From contig JAQFVV010000281.1 of assembly GCA_028023455.1 (NCBI GenBank), forward strand, positions 682,001 through 746,000: 64,000 bases of DNA, in the 5' to 3' direction. Below are positions 12,674-23,216 of this stretch, piece after piece. The stretch comes from Epiperipatus broadwayi (lineage: Eukaryota > Onychophora > Udeonychophora > Euonychophora > Peripatidae). A program made the translations under genes and the position numbers. The notes under the pieces are model-generated. The model ran no database searches, was not told the DNA's origin, and saw only the letters and a list, made by a program, of their open reading frames with translations. Each line of letters opens with the position of its first letter. Position 1 is the first letter of the stretch.

Positions 12674-13737
12674 TCAGCCAGTCCATTTGATTCGTGCATC
12701 GAGGAAGTGAACTTTTCTGATGTAAAACCTGTGCCATTGTCGGATACTAGGGTTTCTGGGAGACCGTGGTGTGCAAACATTTCCAACAGTTTGTTGATGG
12801 CTTCATCCGAACCTGTGTTTTTAACTATTTTATATTTGGCCCATCCTGAATAGGCATCCACTGCTACTAGAAATAATTGTCCTTGAATAGGACTGCAGTG
12901 ATCTATATGAATTCTCTGCCATGGCTTGTCTGCTTCTTGCCAGGACTCGAATTTGGCTGAGGGTGCATTTACACATGACTGGAAGTTTGTGCAGTTTTTT
13001 ATGCACTGTTCTATGTCACTGTTAATTTTCGGCCACCAGACATAACTACGAGCTAACGCTTTCGCCCTTACAATGCCCGGATGACCTTCGTGCAATAAAT
13101 TAAGTATTTGCGACCTGCCGCTTACGGGGATTAGTACTTGGTTGCCTCTGAGTATACAGTCTTTGCAAATGGACAGTTGTTCTCGAGCTTTCCATAGCTC
13201 TATGTGCAAGAAAGATGGTCTGTGTTTTGGCCAACCTTTGCTGATTTTTTCCATGATCCATCTGTAGCCAGCGTCTTCTCTGGTCCAAGTGGCTACCTTT
13301 GCGCTGTTAAGTGCCTGGCTGTTTAGTGTGTCAATATAATTAATTTCTACTTCGTTTACTTCTTTCTCGAGCTGATCTGGCATTCGCGATAACGCATTGG
13401 CATGACCGATTTTCGTGCCTTTTTTGTATTCGAGGTTATAATTGTAACCTTCTAGTATGTTAAGCCATCTCAACATACGAGGGCTTAAATGTTCAGGCAT
13501 CTGTTTTGTGCCTAGAATTCCCAAGAGTGGCTTATGGTTGGTTATTAATTGGAAAGGACGTCCATATAGATATTGGTGGAATTTACGAATTCCGAACACT
13601 ATGGCGAGGACTTCCTTGTCTAGCTGGTTGTAGTTCTTTTCCGCCTTGGACAAGGTGCATGACGTGTATGCTATAGGATGTTCTCCAGAGTGGGATGGAT
13701 GGCATATCACTGCCCCCCACGCCATTTTCTGATGCAT
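12628..13737 (-). pseudogene. RNase H and integrase part of gypsy Pol
   Basis: A 369-residue open piece. It carries the RNase H glutamate in LDKEVLAIVFG (E42) and an ITNHKPL motif in which the usual catalytic aspartate is asparagine (N67). The integrase zinc-binding region follows (H216, H219, then cysteines at 245-255). The catalytic core shows HIDHCSP (D279), SDNGTGF (D333) and NGLAE (E355). Only 21 residues separate the last two acidic residues, where the family normally has about 35, so about 14 residues appear deleted. It is joined in a different frame to the upstream piece through the C6 run at 13713-13718 and disrupted downstream by the 26 bp duplication. Confidence 0.92.
12647..12698. 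repeat. 26 bp tandem duplication that breaks integrase
   Basis: Two exact 26 bp copies (12647-12672 and 12673-12698), each beginning TTCAGCCAGTCC on the plus strand. Since 26 is not a multiple of three, the second copy shifts the Pol frame. The residues HESNGLAE appear in both reading pieces because of it. Confidence 0.95.
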
Positions 13738-14065
13738 CAGTTGTCACAGTTACCTCACGCTCACTGTCATAATGGACCAGTAGTTTATTTGATGTGAGAA
13801 GGGCTTTGGTGTGGAGAAATGCTTGCTCTTGTGCTGCTTCCCAATTCCATTTCTGTTTTTTTTTTAATAATTCGTACAGCGGCATCGCTATGTGTGCTTT
13901 GCCATTCAGGAAGTTTTCAAAATATTTCACCAGGCCCAAAAAAGCCTGTAGTTGTTTTACGTTATTCGGTCTTCTGGCGTCAGATACTGCTTTGACTTTT
14001 TCAGAAGAGGGGCTTATTTCTGAGTTTGACACTGTGTGACCCAAGAATTTTATTTCAGTAGCCTT
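13583..14065 (-). pseudogene. RT thumb/connection and RNase H start of gypsy Pol
   Basis: An open stretch after the in-frame TGA at 14066. It reads FLGHTVS, then VKQLQAFLGLVKYFENFL (connection region) and, about residue 100, TTDAS, the first RNase H aspartate. After GVGG the frame runs into unrelated residues because of a one-base gain in the homopolymer at 13713-13718; the true continuation (GAVICHPS) is in the next frame. It is in phase with the RT piece upstream, so Pol was originally one frame here. Confidence 0.92.
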
Positions 14066-14635
14066 TCAAATACATTTTTTCGCATTTAATTTTGCTCCAA
14101 ATTCCTCCAGTCTTTGGCAAACTTTTGAGATACAAGTGCTCAATTCATTTTCTGAATTAGCAGTGACCATTATATCATCAAAGTAGGGGATGACGCCTTC
14201 GAGTCCGTTTAGAAGAGTCTCCACTTTTGCTTGGAATATACTTGGTGCTGAAGCTATTCCGAATGGTAGACGTTTGCATTTAAATAAACCTATGTGTGTA
14301 GTAAGTGTTAGAATGTTCGCAGCTTTGTTGGTCACCAGAATTTGGTGGAAGGCCGAGTTGAGGTCTAATTTTGAAAAATATTTAGACTTTTGGAGCGACG
14401 CTATGATTTCTCTTGAGTTAGGAACGGGGTATGCATGATTGTTTAGTGCTTTATTGACTGATACACGGTAATCGCCGCACAAACGTATTTGTCCATTTGG
14501 CTTGGTTATTACAACTAGTGGGGTAGCCCACTCGGCTTCTTCTGTTGCTTCAAGCACGCCATCTTTAACCAATTGCTTTATTTCCTCCGCTATTTTTTCT
14601 TTCTGAGTGTATGGAATCTGAGTGTATGGAATCTT
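14066..14635 (-). pseudogene. Reverse transcriptase of gypsy Pol
   Basis: An open stretch lying between two in-frame TGA codons. Counting from 14572, it shows KPNG (24-27), LCGDYR (31-36), FSKLDLNSAF with the first catalytic aspartate (D70), LPFGIASAP (102-110) and YFDD (130-133), the second catalytic pair. These are the ordered RT motifs of Ty3/gypsy. A 15 bp in-frame tandem duplication at 14603-14632 repeats IPYTQ at the protease-RT junction. The stop at 14636-14638 separates it from Gag-protease in the same frame, consistent with a single ancestral Gag-Pol polyprotein. Confidence 0.93.
14603..14632. repeat. 15 bp in-frame tandem duplication at protease-RT junction
   Basis: Two exact copies of CTGAGTGTATGGAAT. 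In Pol this repeats five residues (IPYTQ) without changing frame. Confidence 0.9.
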
Positions 14636-15940
14636 TCACGGTCTACAAATTATAGGCACTGCTTCGGGTGATAATTCTAATGAAACTGGTTTTGTTTTTA
14701 TCCTTCCCGGTTCTCCATCGAAAAGTTTAGGAAAACACTGTCTGATGTTTTTTTCAATGTCAATATTTTTGACCCAAGCAATTTTTATTCCCAGTTGCTG
14801 AAACCAATCACGGCCAATTAGAGGATTTATAGGGGCGTGTACTATATATAACGGCAATGTAACTATTTTTTTCACATTGTTTAAATTAATTGGAGCCTCA
14901 ATTACTCCCTTAATTTTTATAGCGTTACCATTGATGTCTCGAGCCTTCAGATTCGTACGCATCAGTCTAGGTGGCTGTCTCATATCTGCCACAATGGTTT
15001 TCCAATCTTTAAAGGAAAGTAACGACACCCCACTACCGCTGTCAATTTCCATTGATAGGGATTTTCCGTAAATTTTGACAGTTATTTCAAATTTCTGTGA
15101 TTGGTCCGAAGACACATTATTAATTGCCGAAAATTCCTCTTGTTTATGTTTTCTCATAATGCTCTCTTGGCTGTTATTCTTTGCATAGTTATCGTATTTT
15201 TTATTTCTGCACATTTTTTCCCAGTGGCCAAATTTATTGCAGTGTTTACAGCGTTGGTCTTTATAAAAACAGTCACGTGCCATGTGACCTAGTTTTCCGC
15301 AGCAAAAACACTTAATTCGACTTTTCTTAATATCTGTTGTTCTACTTTGATCAGGCACCCTTCTATCTGGTTTGTCTACTTTGTGGACTTCATAAGGATC
15401 GTTGTCAGCTATTTTCATGGCCACAAATTCCTTTGATTGCTGCAACACAAGTTCGTGAGCTATACCATGTTTGATAGCTACTTTATAGTTAATATCCATA
15501 TCTGCCAATAACTGCTGTCTCAGACTATCACTGCTCATTCCACATAAAAATTGTTCGAGGAGGGCTTCCTCCAGGTATGAATCATAGACGCAGTTTTTTG
15601 TGAGTTCTCTCAGGGCAGTATCATAATCTTGTGTCCGCTCGTTCTTGCCTTGTTGGCGATTTCTAAAGTGGAGTCTGGCAATGTGTCTAGACTCACGAGG
15701 ATTAAAATAGTCGGTCAAACGATCTTTGACCTGTTCAAATGTTAATTCTTCCAGGGTTTTAGGTTCACAGAGCCTATTTGCGATCTGGATTACTCCTTTT
15801 CCAGCGAAACACAATAAGGTCGCTGTTTTGCTTTTATCGTCTTTTACTCTGTTAATAATTAACAGTTTTTCAATTTGTTGGACATACAGGGGCCACTCAC
15901 CTGCCTCTCTGATGTTAAATTCGGATATTGCCGGCTGCAT
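14636..15940 (-). CDS. Gag-protease of the gypsy element
   Basis: A 434-residue open frame starting with ATG and ending at TGA. Residues 1-190 are a capsid-like region with DRLTDYFNPRESRHIARLHF and a run typical of retrotransposon Gag. Two CX2CX4HX4C zinc knuckles follow at 211-224 and 231-244 and would bind RNA during particle assembly. The retropepsin active site is MEIDSGSGVSLL, with DSG at 300-302 (the common DTG variant), and the protease C-terminal motif is LIGRDWF near 375. The terminal TGA is in the same frame as RT, so it is more likely a point mutation than a programmed stop. This is the best preserved protein in the window. Confidence 0.95.
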   Translation of the reverse strand: MQPAISEFNIREAGEWPLYVQQIEKLLIINRVKDDKSKTATLLCFAGKGVIQIANRLCEPKTLEELTFEQVKDRLTDYFNPRESRHIARLHFRNRQQGKNERTQDYDTALRELTKNCVYDSYLEEALLEQFLCGMSSDSLRQQLLADMDINYKVAIKHGIAHELVLQQSKEFVAMKIADNDPYEVHKVDKPDRRVPDQSRTTDIKKSRIKCFCCGKLGHMARDCFYKDQRCKHCNKFGHWEKMCRNKKYDNYAKNNSQESIMRKHKQEEFSAINNVSSDQSQKFEITVKIYGKSLSMEIDSGSGVSLLSFKDWKTIVADMRQPPRLMRTNLKARDINGNAIKIKGVIEAPINLNNVKKIVTLPLYIVHAPINPLIGRDWFQQLGIKIAWVKNIDIEKNIRQCFPKLFDGEPGRIKTKPVSLELSPEAVPIICRP

Positions 15941-16130
15941 TACGGTACTTAGTCAATTTAACAAAAATATAAAAATTTTACAATAACTTAGTAAATTTAA
16001 TGAAATATAAAAATATTTTTCTTAGTAGTTTTATCTCCTCACAAAATCAAATAATTAGACTCCAACGTATTCGGCTGTCAATGCGTTGATTGTTATTACT
16101 GAGAATTACACCGTTGAGGTTCGTAATCAA

Positions 16131-16144
16131 CTGTAACTGTGCCA
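16131..16144 (-). other. Primer-binding site of the gypsy element
   Basis: On the minus strand TGGCACAGTTACAG begins one base after the 5' LTR end. A TGG start complementary to a tRNA CCA end at this position is diagnostic. The primer tRNA was not identified. Confidence 0.85.
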
Positions 16145-16145
16145 A

Positions 16146-16806
16146 TTCAGTGTCCAGCGGCACTATTGCTCACTGGATTGCAACTATCAATAACACAATA
16201 TAAAATAATTAATGAGGCAGCCCGGCAAGTAGGTTTAAATAACGAAGATTTATTTAAAGGTTGTTAATCACTATTAATATATACAAAGTATGAATAATAT
16301 ATACACGCTAATATTATATATAAATAAGGGGCCCGAAGGCAGAGTAAAATAATAAAGAGATCGGTACGACCTGTTATAGTTCCCTAGGTTTACTTTGGCA
16401 CGTCCGGAGGTAAACCTCTCCGCAAGGCTAGGTGAAGCAAAGGAGCTGACTGGAGCACCCGAGAAAATGGCACATCTACCTTTCAAGCGCTTCACTTAGC
16501 AAGTGTCCTCTCTCAGTTAAATATTAGATCCATTACTTGTCACGCCTTTATTTTGGAGTAGCCTCCCTTCATTGGCCATCCGCTGTGCACATGGTGGTAT
16601 AATGTCACGCCTTTAACATTGTCTATTCTAAGCAATGGTTTTGTTTACATTATCTAATCCTTCTTGATAAATTACTTTATAGTTTAGCGCTAATATATCA
16701 TTTAATTATTTACAAAACACAATTATTGATCCGTTAGTTTTACATTTGTTTTTATTATTGGTTAAACGTATTTTTTCTATACATGCACATACACACACAT
16801 GTAGCA
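16146..16806 (-). repeat. 5' LTR of the gypsy element (661 bp)
   Basis: Pairs with 11426-12094 and has the same TGCTA...CTGAA termini. It should contain the element promoter, but no clear TATA-initiator pair was picked out by eye. The AGAAG duplication follows at 16807. Confidence 0.95.
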
Positions 16807-19451
16807 AGAAGCTTTATTATTATTATGTTTATGTTATAATTTGTTATTTTGATTTTCAAGACCGTCTGGGAAAATGCGCTACTTAAAAAAAAAATAGTAC
16901 GCCCGGTAAAAATATTGATTGTGTTCAAATAGGTCTTATTATTTTCCTTAAGAGGATGAAGGAAATATTTTTAATAATATATTTATTATTAGAGAGGTTT
17001 ACATTTATTTTGCATATGTTATTATCTTAAAGTGAGAATTATTATTATTATTATTATTTTTGAATCAATGAACGAACGTATAATAAAAATAGTTTGTTAA
17101 ATATAAAAAGAAAGTTCGTTCATAATAATTAGAAGCATTAAATCTTAAAAGTAACAAAGTTTATTAAATTAAAACAGTTATACCTTAATGCAATATTTAA
17201 TTATCATATTACCTACTTAGTGGGTAATTTAGGGTTAATATTATATATACTTTTGTTCGCGAGTGTGTGTTTGTTTTGCACAATTGTAATATTTGTGTGA
17301 TAGACTATAATTTGTGAATATTTTATGCATAAATTCGTACACTGTCATATTTCCTGAGTTGAACAGATTGATGTATTATCTGTAGGTATTTGTCTGCTAG
17401 CATGTATTTATAAGGTTCAATATTTTAGAAGCTATGATAATAGAAAGAAATCTGACTGCGTTGTAATATTTATAGGGATAGGAGATCTTGCTTATTTGAT
17501 ATATGCTAATAATTTCCATGAGTAGAGCCTAGTTTATTTTATATGTGTATGATTAATGATATTGTTGAAGTGATGTTCTTAGGGCCCCGGTGATGTGGAA
17601 TTAAAAATCCCCACCAAATAATGTATTTAGAAGTAAAGGAGTTATTGTTAAAAAATGATTAAATGATGCTTAGGAAGTGATGTGACGTTTTTCTTGGATT
17701 CTTGGTGTTGAGTAGATGTTCTCCACCAAATGTATATGTGGAATTAGGTGAATTCTGGTAGAAGTGTTCAATAGATGTTTATCTGCTCCTCGTGTATATT
17801 CCCTTTATAATGTGTTGTATGTGAAATCATAAAACATAGCTTTGTGTTAATTAAAAAGTGGTTAGACAAATTGTTAGATTAATTCTGGATGTAGTACTAG
17901 TGTCATATTTATGGAGGATTTACGACATTCTTCGAAATAAATTAATTATATGATATTTTCTTAATGAAGGGAGAGTTTACAGAAAAGATTGTTTTATAAT
18001 ATTGCTGCTTCAACGCACACACACACGCGTAATATAAATAATATCGCGAATTGGTGTATAGAATTATGAAATATAAAAATGAGAAATAAACGCTCGGAAA
18101 TATACCAAATTCAGTTAATAAAGGTATAAAACATTAAGATTTAAACAGGAAATAAGTATTTTAAAATACAATGTATCTATTTAAATAAAAATTAATCATC
18201 AAGTCATCAGAAAAACATGATTTTGCTATGTATGAAAGGTATCAGGAATTGGGATTATTATTTAGTCAATTAGAGAAAGTTGTTTTGCTGAAAGCCAAAG
18301 ATTAATGGTTTGATTTATTTTGTCAATCATCCGTAATATCCTCTCGAAAGTATTTATATATTTTTTTTTGTTGTGATAATAATATTATATTTAATTTATT
18401 CATTGTCGTATGAATAAAACATCTAAGCAAGTATGTGTTCCAAGTCGGGATCTTTAAGTTTATTATTAATTTGTTTAGATAGTAGGAATCCCAAACTGAT
18501 GCTAAGATTTATTTAATAATTTAACGGTCTATAAAACGAAGACCTATTTTGTAAATATTATGCTCATCCCAATTTATTTTGTTTATTTGTAATAAATGAT
18601 GTATTTAGTTATTTAAATTTAAAACAACTGTGTCGTGAGTTATTTTTTTGTATATATTCGTATTTCCATTTCCACATCTCCACATTGTATAAATCTATTA
18701 TAAAACAGATATACCATTTTAAAGTTATCATATTAAATTTGCTAATGTCTGACAATATTGTATTTCTTAATCCAAACATTATACAGAGTATTTGCCATTT
18801 GATAAACGTATTAGAAAGGTTGCCAAGTCAGTATATTCGTTAGATGATGATATGAGATTAAAATACCCTATCTCTGTCATTATCTTATTATTGAAGCACA
18901 GTAAAATATTTAGTCAATTTGTTTCATGATATTTTAGCATACTTTATAATTATAACTTATGGGCAATGCAGTTTATTTAATTCAACTGTGTTTATTAAAT
19001 TCCCTGAGATCTTATTATTTATTTCTTGATAAGCATTAGAGTAAATGTTTAAATTATGATATGCCAAGTAACAAAATTGTCTACGAATATAATTATAGCA
19101 AACTGATATATGTTATACTTGGATGAAGGAGGAAATTAAATTTAAAGTATATTTTTAATAGACTGTACTAAGTAAACATTATGATTCTTCATCATACAAT
19201 CAATTAACAAAGAAATTTACAATATATTGAATGTTTTATAATATTTCTTCCTTTATTCATTTATTATTATATATCTTTTGAACTGCCTATAGCCTCCCAC
19301 TGAGCTGAGCTGAACATAAACTTAAATATAGAGTCTCAGTAATAATTTTATATTATATATTTTCTTATATTGTTTTATTCATTAATAGAACTGGCGCCTG
19401 GGCATTTCGTTCATATAATATATATGAGTGGTGTTGGAAGTGTAGGTTATA
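16807..19451 (-). repeat. Repeat family X, copy A, proximal part
   Basis: Read on the minus strand from 19451 it begins TATAACCTACAC after a TA tract and matches copies B and C in order: a CCAGTTCTATTAATG block, a CTCAGCTCAGTGGG block (TAGCTCAGTGGAGG in copy B), AATAGGGTA, and a block ending TATAATGTTTGGAT near 18780. No open frame of interest is present on either strand. Similarity to the other copies is patchy, indicating an old repeat. Confidence 0.75.
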
Positions 19452-19488
19452 ATATATATATATATTTCACTTATATATATATATATAT
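19452..19488. repeat. (TA)n tract between family X copy A and the next element
   Basis: Two TA runs separated by a short TTTCACTT interruption. The last four bases, ATAT, recur right after the downstream element's far end. Confidence 0.85.
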
Positions 19489-19967
19489 TGTACCTATATT
19501 GATATAGGCACATATAATTTTTATCTAAAATTATTATTAAAGTAATTGTTCATAAAAGAAAAACATAAAATTAAATGTTAAAGAGTTTATTCAGTTTGTT
19601 TTAGAAAAGGATAGGAATTAAATAGTTTTTATTACTGTTCGTAAAAATATAAATATACAAATCTCTTTTTATTCAAGTTTAATTAAAGAAAAAATAATGT
19701 TAAAACTAAATAGTAAATTGTATTAAAAATATATGTGTGTATATATGTACATTTGTAAATATATAAAATGTATGTGAAAGTTAGGGAAGATTATCATTGA
19801 AAAACACGGCAATGGCTATTAGATATTAATTAATATAAAACAATACATTTTTGCATGGCTATTACTAATTAAGCAATCTTTCAAAACACGTTTATCAAAG
19901 GATTAATTGATAAGGAATTTGACAACAGATCTTTGCTGGAGATATCAGAAAGACAACACGTTGCAGA

Positions 19968-20003
19968 TATAAATAGACCTTTTTTATTGGACAGTCATTC
20001 AGT
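19968..20003 (+). promoter_or_regulatory. Candidate Pol II core promoter in the LTR
   Basis: TATAAATA at 19968-19975 is followed about 30 bases later by TTCAGTTC (adenine at 20001), close to the arthropod-type initiator TCAGTY. The spacing is right for a TATA-initiator pair and would place U3/R near 20000. The 3' LTR has the same motifs at the matching position. Transcription itself is inferred. Confidence 0.45.
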
Positions 20004-20283
20004 TCCACAAATTAATTGAGTTGAGACAAAGAGTTCCACAAATTAATTGAATGAGTGCAGTTCAGAAATTAATTGTGCAGTTAACAAAGAAAATGCAGTG
20101 TTGAGAAGATCTTGGGAACGCACGTTTATCTCCAGCCCAGATGTCCGAGAAAACAGCAGATCTGCCCGTGAAATAATGTCAGCTTAACATCTTAGAAAAT
20201 CTCCGCCAGTATCTAATTGTCTCCGATAGTAATAATCGTGAAAATCAGGAAACTCAGCAAAGAAACGTCCCAGCCGGCTGGAA

Positions 20284-20313
20284 GCATTCATACTGGAACC
20301 ATTCATACTGGAA
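20284..20313 (+). repeat. 15 bp minisatellite, two units, in 5' LTR
   Basis: Two units of (G/C)CATTCATACTGGAA. The 3' LTR has four units at 24451-24510. Confidence 0.9.
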
Positions 20314-21101
20314 GAAAACAAAGTGTTAAATCTACGTTCAAAATCCTAGGTAAAACATTTGCTTATTTTCGTTTATACTGTAATAGCCATTGCATTTCAT
20401 TAATTCGTGCGAATCCTCCAAGAGTCTAATTATATGAACTCGATATCATACATAAATGAACTATTGATATGTGTGTGATTAAATTTCAAATGCTATGTAG
20501 TCCTTTATTATCATTATTATGTGTGTGCATTAGTTAATATGTGTGTGATCATTCTACCAATATTTATTAATGAAATTAGAGTGTTCTGTTATTGAATCTA
20601 TAGGGATATTTAGACTATTTAGAAATGTTAATTTAAAATATGCGTGTGTTTTATTAGAATTATAAAAATGTTTAAATTTAGTAAATAAATGTTAGTTAAT
20701 AAATTATCTTTAAAATTAAACTATATTTGTCGGTCAATTCTTTTTATCAATTCTTTTTAACAAATTCTTTTATTAATTCTTTTAATCACTAATAAAGTAT
20801 AATCTATTAGTGATTACAAACAGCTGATAGTCGCGGATTTAGGCATTGGGTTAGTTGCCACTATTCAAAGTGCGTTGTCTATTCTTTTAGAATAAGCAGC
20901 TGGCTCCCGTGTTTATACACAAACAAAAAAAGTGCTTTGAACTTGGTGTTGAACTCAACAGTCGAGAAGAAGTTATGTCCTGGAAATGTAACGTTAGTTA
21001 TATACTTTATAGCTATCGTTTGGGCATACATACTCTCCGAGTATGTTCTTCTCTGCCTAAGAGACCGGTGATTCGAATCCACATATTCGAATACGGTTCA
21101 A

Positions 21102-21121
21102 TGGCTAGACCCAACTTGGGG
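21102..21121 (+). other. Probable primer-binding site
   Basis: TGGCTAGACCCAACTTGGGG starts one base after the 5' LTR. The TGG start and position fit a tRNA primer site. The CCCAAC...TGGGGCT pattern resembles common retroelement primer sites, but the tRNA was not identified. Confidence 0.65.
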
Positions 21122-21463
21122 CTGAACCTAAGAAACAATAGTAAAGAAATACTTTGTTCTTGTTGAAAATAAAAATCTAAAAAGTTAAATTACATATGTG
21201 AAAGTGTTTAATTTTTTTAAAAAAAGAATTGACCGAAAAAATTTTTTTTTTCGAAATGAAAAGAGATTTTGACATTTATGCTATCAAATCAGAGTCAATT
21301 GGGTGTTATGGGCAGAGTTAAAGCATTAAGAGCGGGTAGTGAAAAGGACAAAAGGTTGGAGGTAACGTGAGTTTCTGTCTTAGTAAGTAAAATAAATAAA
21401 TAAGGTGTATATTAAATTTAGTTTAACATAAGCACTAGTACTTTGAAATTGAAATTTTCAAAA

Positions 21464-22066
21464 ATGGATCCGAAAGAAAGCCCAATATATTATAAAAATC
21501 CCCAGTTAGTGGAAAAAGAGAAAGAAGAAGTATCTGAGACACGAATGATGATGAAAATGATGATGAATATGATGCAAGAGTTTAAACAAGAATTGTGTCA
21601 GAAATTTGAGCAAAGCCAACAAAAGCTCAAAAAAGAACTCAAAGCAGAATTGAAGGCAGAATTTAGTCAGGTTAAAACAGAAATTAAAGAACTCAGAGCA
21701 GAAGTAAGAGAAATAAGATGTGAGATAACGGTAAAGGTAGAGAAGAACCAAGAAGTTATAGAGTTAGATTTAATTAAAGAAAGTCAGGGAGTTGAGGTCA
21801 CGAAAGAGGTAGAAATTGAATTAGAATCAGATAGCGGTGTGATAAATAAAGTAGACACAAATGTAGATCAAGAAATAGAAGAAAGACATAAGTTCAAGGT
21901 AGAAGATAGCGTTGAAAAGTTTGTACACAAATTTAAAAAGGTTAAAGTAAAAGTTCGTGTTTGTTTTAAACGGAGATTTAAATCAAAGAGAAAGCATAAG
22001 AAAAAATATTCACGATTAGGAAAAATACGGAGGTCTGTAAAGCTTAAAAGTTGTCTAATTTACTAG
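21464..22066 (+). CDS. Small charged coiled-coil protein of the non-autonomous element
   Basis: A 200-residue frame from ATG (context CAAAAATGG) to TAG; a frame-open extension upstream lacks another ATG. Residues near 25-95 are rich in K, E, Q and L with a methionine-rich patch (MMMKMMMNMM) and look like a long coiled coil. The C-terminal third is strongly basic (KKVKVKVRVCFKRRFKSKRK). There are no zinc knuckles and no protease or polymerase motifs. It occupies the Gag position of the element, and an RNA-binding or particle-associated role is only an inference. After the TAG the same frame stays open to 22194. I do not recognise the protein family. Confidence 0.65.
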   Translation: MDPKESPIYYKNPQLVEKEKEEVSETRMMMKMMMNMMQEFKQELCQKFEQSQQKLKKELKAELKAEFSQVKTEIKELRAEVREIRCEITVKVEKNQEVIELDLIKESQGVEVTKEVEIELESDSGVINKVDTNVDQEIEERHKFKVEDSVEKFVHKFKKVKVKVRVCFKRRFKSKRKHKKKYSRLGKIRRSVKLKSCLIY

Positions 22067-23216
22067 GCAGAATATAGAACGGAAAGAGAAAGAGATAAAA
22101 TAGATTTTAACCAAGAAATAGAAGTGAGAATATGGAGTATGATTTATATTATAGAATTAGTAGAAAGAAAGAAGGAACCACCTGACATAGTTTAAAAGTT
22201 AGTAAACGGGTGAAATAGTAAAGGAAATAAACAAAAAAGACCGGAAATGGACTATGAGTCTAATATAATTATTTTGATGTAGGTGAAAAGCCTGAATTAG
22301 AATTTCGCTATTTAAAATGATGGATTGTTTTGTCAAATAATAATAACGGAGGCTTTGCAAAATAAAAGATTTTTTTTTCTCCACGCACATATTAATTAAG
22401 GAAATGTTCATAAATAAACAGTTCAAATAAATAAAAATCAATAAAATCAAGTTAAATAAATGGGTCAAATTAATGATATAAAAGTAAAGTTGTAGATTTA
22501 AATAAATGAATAAAATAACGGAAATACATAAAATAAAAACAAGTTAAATAAATAAGTACAGTATATCTGTAGAAAATAAATAAAATATTCGTAGTAAAAT
22601 AAAATAGTTTTTTGAATATACACATGTTAAAATAAAAGTTTGTTTTGAATACCGTAAGTTAAGAAAAGGATGTAAATAAATTGTTTAAAATAATCAAGAT
22701 AAAAAAAATCTCTAGTAAAATAATAATGAATGAATCATAATAAAGCAAAATAGTTTTTTTCTGGGTACACGCACGTTAATATATAAGTTAAAGTAATGGG
22801 TTAAAAGTAATATCGTAATATAAATAAATATGTAAATTGATGACCGTGATAGTTTAGAATAGTATTGTAAGTTAAATAAATATGTAAGATAATGTTCGTA
22901 ATAGTTCAGAATAATATAAATAAATATGTTAAAGTAATGTTCATGTGTGTTTAAAATAATATTGTAGGATTAGTGATAAATAATATAAAGTCAATCTAAG
23001 TTATATTAGGAGCGTATAAGGGTTCGAATCTAAAGGGATGAGGGTAGTATTGAACTAAGTTAGATAAGAATTAAGTTTAAAGCTCTCGACTGGATAAATT
23101 CTAGTACCTGTAACGGATTGGCCGGGATCATTCCTCTTTTAAAAAAAAACGCACTGGCAACAACCAGAGTAAGTTGTGAGTCACTTTTCGGGGGAGAATC
23201 CCCATATCTCGTACCT
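22067..23216 (+). other. Non-coding interior of the non-autonomous element
   Basis: After the short frame ending at 22194, the interior is dominated by loosely repeated AAATAAATA-rich sequence (22200-23000) where reverse transcriptase and integrase would normally be. No enzyme motif was found in any frame. A GGGTTCGAATC at about 23020 resembles a box B but has no companion box A. Confidence 0.5.

Larger units (their letters stand above)
11426..16806 (-). mobile_element. Ty3/gypsy LTR retrotransposon, full length, coding-defective
   Basis: A 5381 bp element in minus orientation. The order from its 5' end is LTR (16146-16806), primer-binding site, Gag with two zinc knuckles, aspartic protease, reverse transcriptase, RNase H, integrase, polypurine tract and LTR (11426-12094). 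RNase H before integrase is the Ty3/gypsy order. The LTRs differ at roughly 2% of positions by eye, suggesting a fairly recent insertion. It is nested in family X copy A and flanked by AGAAG. Pol is interrupted by two in-frame TGA codons, a homopolymer insertion and a 26 bp duplication, so this copy is expected to be inactive unless helped in trans. Confidence 0.95.
19489..21100 (+). repeat. 5' LTR (1612 bp) of the non-autonomous element
   Basis: Begins TGTACCTATATTGATATAGG, which contains a small palindrome, and ends ATACGGTTCA. It is 32 bp shorter than the 3' LTR: 30 bp are two fewer copies of a 15 bp repeat (20284-20313) and 2 bp come from an indel near 20826. Confidence 0.95.

Noticed and set aside
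20879-21082. Antisense ORF starting MDSNHRSLRQRR, repeated at 25078-25281
   Set aside because: Duplicated by the LTR pair and resembling the false peptides read opposite tRNA T-arms; no evidence of coding.
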